Source of the DNA: Earliella scabrosa
Lineage: Eukaryota; Basidiomycota; Agaricomycetes; Polyporales; Polyporaceae
Assembly: GCA_022605405.1 (NCBI GenBank)
Contig: JABYQQ010000004.1
Span: 2,418,001-2,482,000 of the forward strand
DNA: 64,000 bases
Direction: 5' to 3'
Part shown: positions 47,701 to 59,082 of the stretch, piece by piece
Numbering within the stretch: position 1 is the first letter of the stretch
Layout of the letters: each line of letters opens with the position of its first letter
The notes under the pieces: model-generated
The model's database searches: none
Told to the model about the DNA's origin: nothing
The model's input: the letters and a program-made list of their open reading frames with translations, nothing else
Translations under genes and position numbers: made by a program

Positions 47701-48197
47701 CGGAGGAGCAGCAGGTCCATCCTTATGTCCTCCAGTATCTGCGCACCTTTGTACCCTCCCCACCGAACGGCATGTCGGCGTCACCTATGGCCGCAGGACC
47801 AAGTCAAGCCGGCCCCTCCCAGCTACCGATGCAGAACGGGACGCAGATTTCCCCCACTCATTATCAGCCCCAACAGCCCCAGAGCATGCACAGCCTGCAG
47901 CCGATATCGACTACATTCGGGGGACCCGGCCCCGATGCCTTCCAATCACCACAGCAACCACAGCAGCAGCAGTTATCAGGGTTGCAAATGGACGGTTTGA
48001 ATCCCATGTTTCCGCAATACTTCCCCGTATTCGACTACGGTCACGTCGGATCGGGTGGAGGTGGAAGCAGCGGAGAGATGTTTGCAACTTCACCGATGTC
48101 GATGGACGGCGACTTTGGAAACGCTGGGCGGTCATATTCACCCGAGAACACCATGCAAACGGCGTGGCAGGACTTCGTGGCGCAGATGGGCATGTGA
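44725..48197 (+). CDS. Zn2Cys6 fungal-specific transcription factor (paralog B)
   Basis: Fifteen exons, 878 residues: 44725..44840, 44916..44992, 45054..45081, 45142..45442, 45505..45516, 45577..45809, 45866..46127, 46191..46289, 46358..46367, 46426..46517, 46571..46661, 46712..46954, 47015..47220, 47274..47402, 47460..48197. Zinc cluster at residues 34-62 (CAECRRLKLRC, PCGSCVKRGCAAIC), then a coiled coil (LHEKINQLATRVRELEDAL), a fungal_trans domain with GLHRDAGRW and WELYSYD, and a Gln/Pro/Gly-rich C-terminus. It matches paralog A block by block, including TTGKGNRFVLA, AAWMY, the LHRGFF/MHRGFF block and GGKTRLV. Compared with paralog A it lacks the intron inside the zinc cluster and the one before SIN-DAG. 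Intron 45443-45504 begins GCACGT, a likely GC-AG intron. DNA target unknown. Confidence 0.9.
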
Positions 48198-48719
48198 AGG
48201 AGCGTTGTGAGTATCATGACTGGCGGCTGCTCACTTCCTTTCGGGGACCGCTGGAGAGCACTAATGTATGTCGTGTGTAGTGTAACTGTATGTACTATTT
48301 TGTTGCTTCGACCGCAACTTTCCGCGTTAATCGGGCCTGCACTTTTGGGACTGTTCTGCATCGATGAGTATCCTACGTACTGTACATACTGTAGTGCTAT
48401 AGACGATACGCAGTTTCGGTACTTCGGAAACTTTTCATACCTGTGACGAGTTGCCGATTCCTCTGTCTCACTATCTCTTCTGGCGCACCCACGCGGAAAG
48501 CGAATGGATGTGCGTGTCGCTAATGCTGCAAGGGTTGTGGTTATCGACTGCCCGACTGCGGGGCTGCGGCGAATGGATGATGGAAGCGCCGACACGGAGA
48601 GGGTCACGGTCGTGCCTTGCCGGGAGCCGTCGCCTCCACCGCCTTCGTCCTGCTCTCCCTCTCCCTTCTCCTGTCCGCATCGTCTTCAAGTCTCGCCTCA
48701 GCGCCGCCCACTCAGCCTC
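48198..48719. other. Intergenic between Zn2Cys6 paralog B and SNX41
   Basis: 522 bp, tandem. The SNX41 frame stays open upstream to 48504, so a longer N-terminus is formally possible, but the ATG at 48720 begins the recognisable acidic MEAFEDENPFE segment. Confidence 0.5.
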
Positions 48720-50908
48720 ATGGAAGCGTTTGAAGACGAGAACCCGTTCGAGAGCGAGCCGGAGCGTCTCCAGTCACACTCCGATAGCTCCTCGTCCCGC
48801 GTCGATGTCTCCGGCGTGTCCTCTCCCGAGGTCGATGCCCACCCCGCGCGACTCGCGTCTCCACCGACGTCCCCGAGCAGGCGGACCGCATTTCCCTCTC
48901 CAGGCTCACATCGCCAGCCTCAGCCGTACAAGAATGACTTCTGTTGTGGAAGGGACCGTTGGCTACATTCCGGAGAGGATGTGGAAATCCTGGTGCGCTC
49001 TCTCCCTCTACTACGTCCTGCTCGGATAGCGTGCTCAGACGTCACGCGGAACGCCGAACTATGCTGCATACGTGCGGGTGTAGATCGTGGACGCTTTGAA
49101 GACTACGGTCAATTCAACCTCACCCTACATCACGTACGTCATACAAGCGGGGGTGAGTATAGGCTCGCTCGAGAGTGTGTCAGAGTATGTGCATTAACAG
49201 GACACCAGAACGCGCATGCCCAGCACCGATACTCAGAATTCGAATCCTTGCGCAACAACCTCGCCAAGTTGTATCCTACGCTCATTATACCCCCAATACC
49301 ATCCAAGCAGACCATTGGCGACTACGCGGTCAAGCAGGCCAAGGCGAAGGAGGATGCGGCGATGATTGCGAGACGGAAGCGGATGCTGCAGACCTTCTTG
49401 AACAGGATCGCGCGCCACCCGATCTTATCCAATGAACATGTGTTCCATCGGTTCTTGGACGGCGAGGTGTCGTGGGTGAGTGTGCTACACGGTGGGCGGA
49501 CGCTTCAGATCTCTCACCGGCTTCTATCCTGCAGACAGAAGTATTGAACTCGCCACCTATCACGTTGTTGCCCAAGAACATTCTCAAGGCCCCTTCGCAC
49601 AACCCTACCGACCAGAATGCGTCGCCTGCATATGCTGCGCTTTCGAACCCTTCCGCTGCCCACCCGCTCCGTAGGCCAGACCAGAGGTTCCTGGACTCGG
49701 AGGTGTTCACGAACAAGTTCGCGGCCCATTTGGGCGGGCCGATGGAGAAGGTCACCAGACGGACTATCAAGCGATGGTCAGGTTGGTACATTTTCACGTT
49801 CCAGGTTGAACGCAGTCTGACTAGGAGCGTAGATCTGGCTCAGGATCACGCTGAGCTCGGTGCCACTCTGAACGGATTCAGTTTGAACGAGACTGGCCAG
49901 CTCTCTACCGCGATCGAGAAGACGGGTCAGGCTGTCGATGCCACTTATATGTCGACTACTAAGTTGGTTCGTCGTGTTCGCTGAGTCTTGTAGAGGAGAA
50001 TCGCTGATGGTTGGAGGCCTCTAGCTTCAAGACCTGGAGCAAAACTGGGCGGAGCCGTTGCACGAGTACTCGCAATTTGCGGTGATCATCAAGAAGCTTC
50101 TGCAGTATCGGCATCAGAAGCATGTCCAGTACGAGATGACTCAGGAGAGTCTCGAGGCGAAGCGGGAACAGCTCGAGGAGTTGGAGGCTGCCGAGCGGGA
50201 GGCGCGGAGATTGGAAGAAGCGTTAGGCCAGGGACGTTCGAGTACGATCCGAACGTCACCGGCGCAGGGAGAGGAGGGCGAGACAGCTCACAATGGGGAT
50301 GAGAACGAGGCCCGTCGTCAGGACGAGTCACAATCGACCTATCTCCCGCCTCATCCGGGACCCAATCCTGTGAGGCGGAGGGCGCCGGGAATGGGTTTCT
50401 TGAGTGCCCTCAGTTATACGTTGCACGGGATGATGGACGTGGACCCGGAGACTGCCCGTCGGAACTCGATTACGAAGACAAGGGAGACGATCTCACAGGC
50501 AAGTTGACACTAGCTGGGTTCAGAAGACTTGCTCATGCACATGCGCACGCAGCTTGAGGACGCACTGCACTTGTCAGCACAAGACCTCAAGTACTCAAGC
50601 TCGACGATTCAGGCGGACTTGGACCGCTTCCAACGTCAGAAGGTGGCAGACCTGCGGGAGATGACGATCAGCATGGCCAGGAGTCACCGGGACTGGTGCA
50701 AGAAGGTGCGTCGAGAGCCTCTGTTCACTTTGCGTATGATGCTTATGGTCGGGGCACCACGCAGAACTTGGAGGCATGGGAGGAGGCCAAGGTGGAGATT
50801 GCGAAGATTCCGGACCACCCGAACCGGCTGCCTGAGTCTGAGGCGGCGACGAACGGCGCTGCGGTGCATGGGCGGAGGGACTCGATGGCGACGATCGGCG
50901 GTCAATAA
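48720..50908 (+). CDS. SNX41: Sorting nexin of the SNX41/ATG20 group (PX-BAR)
   Basis: Model 48720..48992, 49084..49152, 49209..49475, 49535..49781, 49833..49966, 50025..50498, 50553..50705, 50765..50908; eight exons, 586 residues. The N-terminus has an ENPFE motif and Ser-rich linker. The PX domain spans about 80-205: RDRWLHSGEDVEIL, IVDALKTTVNSTSPYITYVI, HRYSEFESLRNNL, PPIPSKQTIGDY, RKRMLQTFLNRI. It binds PI3P. The C-terminal half is a BAR-type helical region with DHAELGATLNGFSL, HEYSQFAVIIKKLLQYRHQK, GFLSALSYTLHGMMDVDPE and DLEQNWAEPL. Members of this group retrieve cargo from endosomes and support selective autophagy. The intron after exon 6 starts with GC (CAG|GCAAGT). The Snx41 versus Atg20 split is not meaningful in many basidiomycetes, so the name is a group name. 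Confidence 0.88.
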
Positions 50909-51314
50909 GAGGTGGACTGCTCACGCGGACCTGTTCTGCGTTCTGGATGTGATGTCTGTTTATGTGCTACGCCTATGTAGTTACGAGCGAGCGGACGATG
51001 AGCATGGCGCGAGATGTGCATTCTCAGTTTGGTTTGCAGGCGAGACGGAAGCAAATATTCATGGGACGGGTAGGAGCGTGGGTCAGGCACGGGCACGGCT
51101 ATCTGGGGCGAGCGCGGGGAGGACGCTGACGCGGGAGCTTGGTTGCTCTACTACCAGTCTACTCTAGTCTGCTCTCTCGCAGAGTATCCGTTCGCCCTCG
51201 GACTCGCCCCCGGACTCGTCCCCGCTCTCGCAGCTGATGCAGCGACGTGTCCCGGTCGGCGGCCCCCAGCAGACAAGAGGCGCATGCTAGCTCGTCCCGA
51301 CAGGTCAGATCGCC
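50909..51314. other. Intergenic between SNX41 and the CUE-CCCH-SMR gene
   Basis: 406 bp, tandem orientation, ending in a C/T-rich leader. No other feature. Confidence 0.5.
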
Positions 51315-54228
51315 ATGGCTGCAGCTCTAGGGGCCCCGTCGATCGCCCTCCTCCGGCCCACGTCCTCTCTCAGCTCCTTCTCTGACTCGGCCTCTCTCCA
51401 TAACGACCACGACCAAACAGGCACCCCCCGCTTCCCCCACACCCGCGCTCAGCTCGCCGCCATCGCCCGTCTCTACAAGCCCGATGCCTTCACCGGTGAC
51501 GCAGAGGGCGACCACAACAGCATCAGCTCCTCCCTCGTCGCCCGCGTCGTCTCTCTTCTCGATGGCGAACGCGAGGACGAGCTCAAGGGCCTCCTCAAGG
51601 ACATGTTCGGCCCCATCGGCGAAGACGAGGTGCGTCCCCTCCGCCTTCTCTCTCTCACCCCCTCGCTCATCGTCCTCGGCACCCCGCACCTAGCTTGAGC
51701 AACATGTGCTCGATCTCATGCACAAGCATAGAGATGACATAGACAACGTGCCCTTCCTCTTCCTCACCCCTACCCGCCGTCCCATCTCTCGGCCCTCTTC
51801 TCGCGCCTCCACTCACTCTGCCCGTCTCATTCCCAACCGTCCCGACACGCCAAACTCTGCTCCGAGCTCCCCTCTCGCCATGATCTTCCGCAGGCCCCAC
51901 ACGCCGCTCACTTCTCCTTTGGGTACGCAGCCTCAGCCTTCTTCTTACATCTCCGCCCGTAGCGAGTCTCCGGGCGCGTCCCCAATCATCACACATGCTC
52001 AGTTCGCCGTCAGTCTCCCATCCTCTCCCCTTTCTTCTCCTCGGCTGCTCAACGCCAAAGCTTCAGAATTTAAGCCGATTCCCAGACCATTGTCTGCCGC
52101 TTCATCCAACCCAGGCTCCCTCGCTGCGCTCCGGGGAGACACCCCTTCTCCCGACCTCTGGGCTCCTCCCTCACGCCCAACCTCCAAGCTCGCGATTGCT
52201 GCTCCCCTCACTCCGGACAGCTCCTTGCTACCCCGTTCAGGCACACCCACATCCTCTCTGCGTTCTTCCATACGCCCAGATGACGATGACGACGACCCAT
52301 TCGATCCCTTTGCCACCCGTGCTCTTCCCCGATCGTTTCATCCGAGTGCCTCGGACGATATATTATGGGGCAACTCGCCCATTTCAAGCTCCTCATTGTC
52401 CGCTGACGACCCGCCGTTCCCTTTGATTTTCGGCAGCGGGATAGATCGCAATGGACATCATCAACAGTCGCCGCCTACACAGGGACAAGACGATGAGATG
52501 GATCCCGAGGTGGCCGCCATGCTTACCGATGGTATGACCCCATTCGATGTCTTGAGCTCTGTCTTCGGGGCCACCCTTGCGCCTTCCGAGTTGGAGGAAG
52601 CACTCGCGGCCAACGGATACGACTTCGAACGTGCGATGACATGGCTGGTAGATCGGTCGATGGCAAATCATCCGAGCCCTTCACAGCCTCGCATTCAGCC
52701 CGTCGGGAACAGGGTTATGCTGGTTCAGCGAGATAGCCAGGGCGTCCGCGGTGGAAGAGCCTCCTTCCACGGACCTCAGGGTCGGAGCGGAGGGCGGTTC
52801 GTGAACGGCCGTCCAGCACAGGGTGGAAACCGCGTCTGCAGGTACTTCCTTGCGGGAGAATGCCTCCGCGCAGATTGTCGATTCAGGTCAGTCGTACACA
52901 CCTCACGATGTGCCAGTGCTGATGTTTAGACGTTTACGCGTAGTCACGATCTTGAGCGGGCTCTATGCCGCTTCTGGCTTCGCGGAACCTGTGCCAAGGG
53001 CGAGAATTGCGAGTTTTTACACCATCTTCCCCAGGATATCGACGTGTCGGGGTTGAGCCATGCCATGCAACGCGTCGATATTCACAACGGGCAGCAGGAG
53101 CACAAACAAGGCGCCTCCCTTGACGAGTTTCCGAGCCTTAACCACGCTGCTGCGTCTGGGCGTGACAACGGCAGTAGGCGGGGCGGTCTTGGCTTCGGAC
53201 GTGGTGAATATGACCCCGGTCGTACTCGTTTTGCCGCAGCTGTCAAGAAGGCTCCTCCTACATCGCAGATGCAGATTCCTAAGGATCCTGCGACCCTGGC
53301 TGCCCGTAGGGAAGCCATGGGCTCCTCTGCGGAACCGTTGCATCCGACCACGGCCATCGTCGCGCCGAAGCCGTCACCCCGGCTCAAATTACGGGCTCCA
53401 ACCTTGCTTCCCACACTCCCCACAGGCGAATCGGTCAATAAGTTGTACATGGCCTACCGTTCCCGGTACGCACGTTCGCTTCGTGGTACCATATCGGTTA
53501 TACTGAGGTTTAGCAGTGCACTGCGTTTGGGTGCTGCGCGCAATGCATGCCTGTCGCGCGCGGCGGATGCGTGGCGGCGCGGTGACGGGGCCGCTGCGAA
53601 GCGATTCAGTCGCGAAGGACATGACTTGAATGCTAAGATGGCGGCGGAGATGGTCGAAGCCGCAGGAAAGCTTGTCCGGGAACGAGCCAGAGTCGCCGAA
53701 CAGGCTGCTCGTGGGCGGGACGCGAGTTGGTCTGATGACCCGGGCGATAGAGCGGCTCGCGGACGGATCTGCGGTGGGGGTCTGGGTGTATGCCTCGGGA
53801 TTGCCAGCCAGTCTGTTGGTGGAGATTCCAAGCTGACGCCGGAGGAGCGCACGGAGGCACTGTTGGACTTGCATGGGCTGCATGCAGCCGAGGCTACAGA
53901 AGTATTGGAAGAGTTCCTGCTCGCGGTATGGTCTCATCACCTGGGTCAACAGTGTGTGGTTACTGACCTCATTACGCGCGGTAGCTCGAGCGCGAGCACT
54001 TCTACGGACTAGGTGTGTGGCTTCTAATGGGACCACGTTGCTGGCGCTGACAGTCAGGCAGGATACCTTGTGGTAGGTGAAGAAAAACACACGGGGACTC
54101 AAGATCCCGCCCGGGGTGCGTCAAGAGCGAGACTGGCGACAGGAGTTCGCGAGTGGTTGCACACGTGGGGGTACCCCTGGAGCGAACGAGACGGTGTGAT
54201 TTGCGTGGATCCCTTGACGCACCAGTGA
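51315..54228 (+). CDS. CUE, double CCCH zinc finger and SMR domain protein
   Basis: Model 51315..51629, 51694..52886, 52944..53465, 53514..53925, 53985..54012, 54062..54228; 878 residues. Order: N-terminal helical region (HVLDLMHKHRDDIDNVPFLF), Ser/Pro-rich linker, CUE-like ubiquitin-binding segment at about 373-425 (AMLTDGMTPFDVLSSVFG, ALAANGYDFERAMTWLV), two CCCH fingers (CRYFLAGECLRADCRFSH and CRFWLRGTCAKGENCEFLH), a DUF1771-type helix (SRAADAWRRGDGAAAKRFSR) and a C-terminal SMR domain with LDLHGLHAAEA and GEEKHTG. Related CUE-SMR proteins (yeast Cue2, nematode NONU-1) cut mRNA at collided ribosomes in no-go decay, so an mRNA-surveillance nuclease is a reasonable guess. The usual SMR GxGxHS loop reads GEEKHT here. 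The splice joining CUE-CCCH to the second finger completes the first finger's final His. Confidence 0.88.
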
Positions 54229-54685
54229 GGGCGGAGTAGACGGAGGTGGTTGTCAGTTGAACGAAAGAACGGCAAGGGGGCCGACATGTACGCTTTGCCA
54301 ACCTTGTTGGATTGTGGACGGGATTGGATATGTATGCGATAGACTAGGACCTGTTTATGTTGCCGCCGAATTCATTGTACATATATGATGGTCAAGGAAG
54401 ATGTGAGGTTACATGGTAGTTGATCGCGCGAGGCGGGGTGCGCATTGTTATTGATGAGGGTCGCGGTTCGGATGTGATTGCGCGTGGGCGGCAGGGCGGG
54501 CAGTGGCTCGCGGTGGCTGCGACGCTTCCTTCACAACTCGTCGCTGGGCTGCGCTCGGCTCCCTCCTGCCCGCTCTCTCTTCACAGCCTCGTTCTCTCCG
54601 CCTCCGTCGAGCCAGTTCACGACATAACTACTCCTCTTCGCCTCTTTACGACCGCTCACGACCCTCACGTCCACCTCCCACCATC
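54229..54685. other. Intergenic between the SMR gene and the coiled-coil gene
   Basis: 457 bp, tandem. Contains the 3' flank and a C/T-rich promoter-proximal tract. No gene seen. Confidence 0.5.
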
Positions 54686-56159
54686 ATGTCCGCCACCCAC
54701 CCGCACGCCGACGAGCCCCAGATCCTCCTCTATCCAGACTCAAACCGTCCTGCATCCATAGACCTCTCGCTCGAGCTCGAGCGACAACTCGAGGCCGAGT
54801 CCCTCCCCAACTCGCCAAATCCCCCGCGGCCACAGTCCCTCGATACCCATGTCCTCGCCTCTATCGTTACCCAGCTTCGTTTGTCCTTGGCCGAGGCGAC
54901 CAAAGAACGCGATACCCTTGCAGAGAAGCTCTCTGAAGCACAAACACGGGAAGAAGGCCTGCGAGAGACTCTCGATCATGTCACCGAGAAGTGCATCCGG
55001 ATGGAGAATGACCTCGAGCTCGCCGCAAACCAGCGCAAGGAGGATGAGGAGACCATCGCCATGTTGAGGAGTAAAGTCGAGGAGAGCAGGTTTGTCCTGA
55101 GACTGATATACTCCCTGCGTCGTTCGCTGACCGCCGAGATCAACCTTCCCACTTCCCAGACGCGCTCTGATGAGGCTGCAGACGGAGAAGAGGATGAGCC
55201 AAGTCTCCAATCTCTCCCTGGATCTCTCCCGGCCTCCACCGGCGCATGCTTCGCTCAGCGGGCCACCCTCGTCCAAGCGTGCATCCTTCGCGCCATTGAC
55301 AGGCTCTTCCGCCGGTCGCATGGGGCACCGTAGGATATCGTCTGTTTCAGACTCAGGCTACATGCTCTCACCCCCGCCCAACGGCGAATTCTCCACATCA
55401 TGGCCTCCTCCCTCGCCCATGTCTCAGCATATCCCGGAAGACCCCGAGTCCACACCCACCGTTCCCCCCTCGCACAATCGCCGCGTTTCACTCTTGTTCG
55501 GGCGTGGCGCCGCCCCACAGTTTGAACCGCCTGCCGGAGACATTGAATCGGAACTTCTTCGCAAGCAGCTCCGCACGTTGCAACAGCAGTTGGACGACAC
55601 AAAGCGCGACCTCGCCGAGTCCCAGGAGGCGCATGAGGCATCGGAGCTCTGCGTGCGTGCCCTGCGTACGTTCATATCAGAGAACAACGTTGGCGTGCCG
55701 TCAGCACCCAAGAGTGGGACTACCGCTCCGCCCGCACACTCTCATGCGAAACAGGGCAGCACTGCTTCAAGATGGGGGTTCAGGCTGTGGACCACTGGCG
55801 GCGACGTCGACTCCAGCAAAGGCGGCACACCCACCTCCACACCAACGTCGACGCTACCACCTGATCCAGGATCCGCTCTCCCAACTCCTAGTCAGACAGC
55901 GCCACGCAAGTTTGGCGGGTTCTTCAGCACTCGGACCAGTGTTTCACCGAACGGGTCGTCGCGCCTACCATACGATCCTGTGCACCAAGAGCCGATGTTG
56001 AACGGCTCTGATACTTCCTCGTTGGAGGATTCGACGGGGCCTATCAGTCCCACTTCTGAGCTGTCACGGGTCAAAGTCGGAGAATTGGGTGAGAAGGAGG
56101 GAGTCTCGCAGGAGGGCAAGATTAGTATAGAGATTCCTGTTTCGGCAGCGGTGGCATAG
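54686..56159 (+). CDS. Coiled-coil protein of unknown function
   Basis: Two exons, 54686..55089 and 55160..56159; 467 residues. The intron (GTTTGT...CAG) joins VEESR to RALMRLQTEKRM, which keeps one continuous coiled coil from about residue 55 to 155 (QLRLSLAEATKERDTLAEKL, KEDEETIAMLRSKVEE). A second coiled coil lies near 270-310 (ESELLRKQLRTLQQQLDDTK) and runs into ELCVRALRTFISENNVGVP. The rest is Ser/Pro/Thr-rich. The coil-plus-linker layout recalls Sec2-type Rab exchange factors, but no diagnostic motif supports this. It is the last intact gene before the repeat-rich region. Confidence 0.75.
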
Positions 56160-56293
56160 CGATTCCTGTTTTGTCTAGTGATTCTTCTGCATATGGATTT
56201 GTACATATTGTCTGTATTAATGGGTATGTTCTACAGGCATGATCGCTTTTGATTACACGCTTAGGGAATTCCCGGAAAAGCAAGAATTTGATA

Positions 56294-56455
56294 AACCCTG
56301 AGGGCCTGTTCGGTAAAAAGATATGGAGAAAAGTAGGCCTACTTTCTGCCTTATATGGTATATCCAAGACACGGATTTTATTTTTGCATACCATATAAGG
56401 CAGAAAGTAGGCCTACTTTTCCCCATATCTTTTTACTGAACAGGCCCTCAGGGTT
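56294..56455. mobile_element. Palindromic MITE-like element
   Basis: Left arm 56294-56361 and right arm 56388-56455 are inverted copies of about 68 bp with only a few mismatches. Key blocks are AACCCTGAGGGCCTGTTC, AGTAGGCCTACTTT and GCCTTATATGGTAT. A 26-bp loop separates them. The RNA or single strand would fold into a long hairpin. There is no coding capacity. No clear target-site duplication was found at the ends. Confidence 0.75.
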
Positions 56456-56730
56456 CCAAGTGCTCCTGTTCAATTTTGATCATCGCTCAAGTAATACTGC
56501 TCAGGCTAGAGAAAAATTAAGATTTGAAAAACCCTCAGAGTTCCAAGGATATGAAGCAAGATGAGAATGATGGAAATGCATGAACATACACGCTCAGGTG
56601 AGCCCTGGGTCGGTTCCGATATCTGGAAATTTTGGGTGGCCAGATAACTTCCGACCGGTGCTTCCATACTGGAGCGTTGTGCCCCAGACATCAGACAGAT
56701 ATCGGACAGACTGATATTGGACATCAGTAC

Positions 56731-57059
56731 TTCGCCGAATCACTTATGCCCCTTATGAGCAATTATGAGGCAATTAAGCCTGATTAACGCCAATTATTCT
56801 TCCATAAACGGAAGGAGGACCGGCACCAGAGCACTGCCACCATGAGCTTAATGGCCTCAAAACAGCCTCTCGCGGCCGCTTTATTGCACGCTCAGAACAC
56901 GACAGATTGCCCTCAAAATCTATACCACGACTCATCAGACCAAGCCCGACGACCATGCAAAATTTCAGCCCGAGGTGTTGACTGTGGCTGTGGCAGTCGA
57001 GCGCGCTTTATGACCACCAGAAGATAAGTGACATAATGGAACATAAGTGATTCGGCGAA
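56731..57059. mobile_element. Short element with 18-bp terminal inverted repeats (candidate MITE)
   Basis: TTCGCCGAATCACTTATG at 56731-56748 recurs as its exact reverse complement at 57042-57059. The 329-bp unit between has no gene. It lies 276 bp right of the palindromic element. Target-site duplications are not evident. Confidence 0.6.
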
Positions 57060-57539
57060 CTCCTGATGGAGGGAGGTCTAAGCGCCGGCTGCAAACTATC
57101 TGTTCGGTACCCAGCACAGCCCCATCAGATAATCTCCAACCAAATACCCAGGGTGCCCGGTGCACACGGTGCAGCACACCTGCCAGATCAGGAAAAACCT
57201 CCCGAGCAAATTGATGACAAATGGTTGGAATTTATGAAATTTCCTGCATTCGATGCAAATGCATCAATCGCAAAGGTCACCACTTTCAATATCTCAGAAT
57301 GTTTGCAATTACATAGATTGCAGGTGATCTGCGCACATTCTGTTTCATTGAATCTATTCATTCTTACTTGACACACAACAGCCGATGATATGTTAAACAT
57401 GTATTCCATTGCCTACACTAGTATCTATCTACGGCGGGGTAGGTGGAGATGGTGGACAGAGTGGGATGGTAGAGACTCTGGGAGAGCGGAGTGGGTCAGT
57501 GCATGGAAGCAAGCACTAAGTGGTAGGAGGAAGACGGAC

Positions 57540-58165
57540 ACGGACGTGGGTGAGTGGCCGGAGGAGCGGCGGGCGTGGACATAAGCGTCGACCAAGGTAG
57601 CGGGCATGAACAACGAATGAATGCCGGACGGGGTATGGGTAATATGAGTGAGCAGGTGGGCGGGAACACAACCGGGTGGCTGAGCTTGGAGACAAGCGAG
57701 CATGGGGCGGGCATGGGGACGAGCAAGCGGTGGGACGTGGACACCAGCATCGGAGTTGGTAGGGGACGAGCACCATGCGGGAGAACATGAGGAGGAGATG
57801 ACCACCAGGCAGGTGGGCAGTGACACGACCGGGTCGGTGGACATGGAGAGCATATGAGCGCTGGACATACGTGGGCATAGAGATCGAGCCAGCGGGCGGG
57901 CGGATAGGCAGGCGAGCAGATAGGCGAGTGAGCAGGCGAGCATAGGCGGGCGATCGGGTGGGCGAGTGGGCGGGCAGATAGACGGACCAGTGGGTGGGCA
58001 TATGCGCCAGCAGGCGGGCATATAGGCCAGTGGGTGGGCATATGAGCGAGCAGGCCGGCAGATAGGCGGGCGGGCGAGGGGGCGGGCATAGGGGGGCAAG
58101 CGGGTGGGCGAGGGGGCGGGCAGATGGGTGGGCGGGCGAGTGGGCGAGCATAGGCGGGTGAGCGG
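57540..58165 (+). repeat. G-rich imperfect minisatellite
   Basis: About 600 bp of G-rich DNA on the + strand made of short variants such as GTGGGCATATG, GGGCGGGCGA, GCGAGCAG and GGCGGGCA. Because of this composition all three frames on the opposite strand stay open for 225-300 codons and would encode Pro/Ala/Cys-rich repeats; I treat these as non-genic. Unit length is irregular (mostly 8-32 bp). Confidence 0.7.
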
Positions 58166-59082
58166 GCAGGCAGAATGGCAGAGTCCGAGTAGGTGAACAA
58201 TGCGATGGCGAGCAGCGCAACCAGTTGAGACAGAGAAGAGAGAGGAGAGAAGTAGTGGAGAAGGGCAAAGATGAAGTCGGACAAGTTGATGACGTGGCCC
58301 ATTTTCAAACTCCGCCAGGATATTCCCTTAACAAGACGCCGAGTGCCAGCTAAGCGCCGCCGTGCCCAGAGAGATGACAAGTTACTGTGCACTCTCGTTT
58401 ACAATCTGTAGAGTCATAGACAGGAAGTACAAACATGGAGAGTCTAATGTACAAACACTGGTCAGTATAGGAACGCAAACTAGAGAAATGTATACATATT
58501 TGCACAAAATGTATGAAGATTGCTAACATTGAATGGAATTTCACAAATTGATGTGGGAGCTTTTTCCTAATGTGGGCGTGTATGATAAGAACAAGACAAT
58601 AAACACCTTCTGCCTGTGCATATCATCATCTGACACTTAGCTAGCTAGTACTTGTCCACCTTGGGCTACCACTCTGCCCACGCTCTGATGTCTAATTTGT
58701 GGTGTCCTCGCAGACCGCAGACCGTACCTCCACCCCATCATCTTTGACATTGAGCGTGCCATAACCTTGCATTCACAGTGGCAGGACACAAAGTTGCATT
58801 TTGCTATTCCCACCATCGACGACCACATCCATCTATGTCACCACCACCACAGACATGTCATCCATTGATAACCATCGCAAGATTGTTGACAGTGAGTATC
58901 TTAGCTCCTAGGTGTACGGCAATCCTAGCTCCATCGGTCAATTGGTGTGTTTGCTGCTGCAATGGTGACAGTGCATACCCCTTGTGCCATGTGTAACTTT
59001 TAGTCATCAGCAGATGCAGTTTTCCCCTAAAACCTCTAATTTAGATGTTTTAGATATCTTAGAGGCACTTACACGCCCAGGT
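58166..59082. other. Non-coding spacer in the repeat island
   Basis: About 0.9 kb of AT-richer DNA with no gene. A block at 59003-59064 is AT-rich and adjoins the LTR-like segment. Confidence 0.4.

Noticed and set aside
48993..49029. Short 37-nt intron ending at the TAG at 49027-49029 in SNX41
   Set aside because: Too short and it loses the IVDA...SPYITYVI block of the PX domain; the longer intron 48993-49083 restores it.
57496..58392. 298-codon Pro/Ala/Cys-rich frame on the - strand
   Set aside because: The other two frames on that strand are open as well, which follows from the minisatellite composition rather than from coding.
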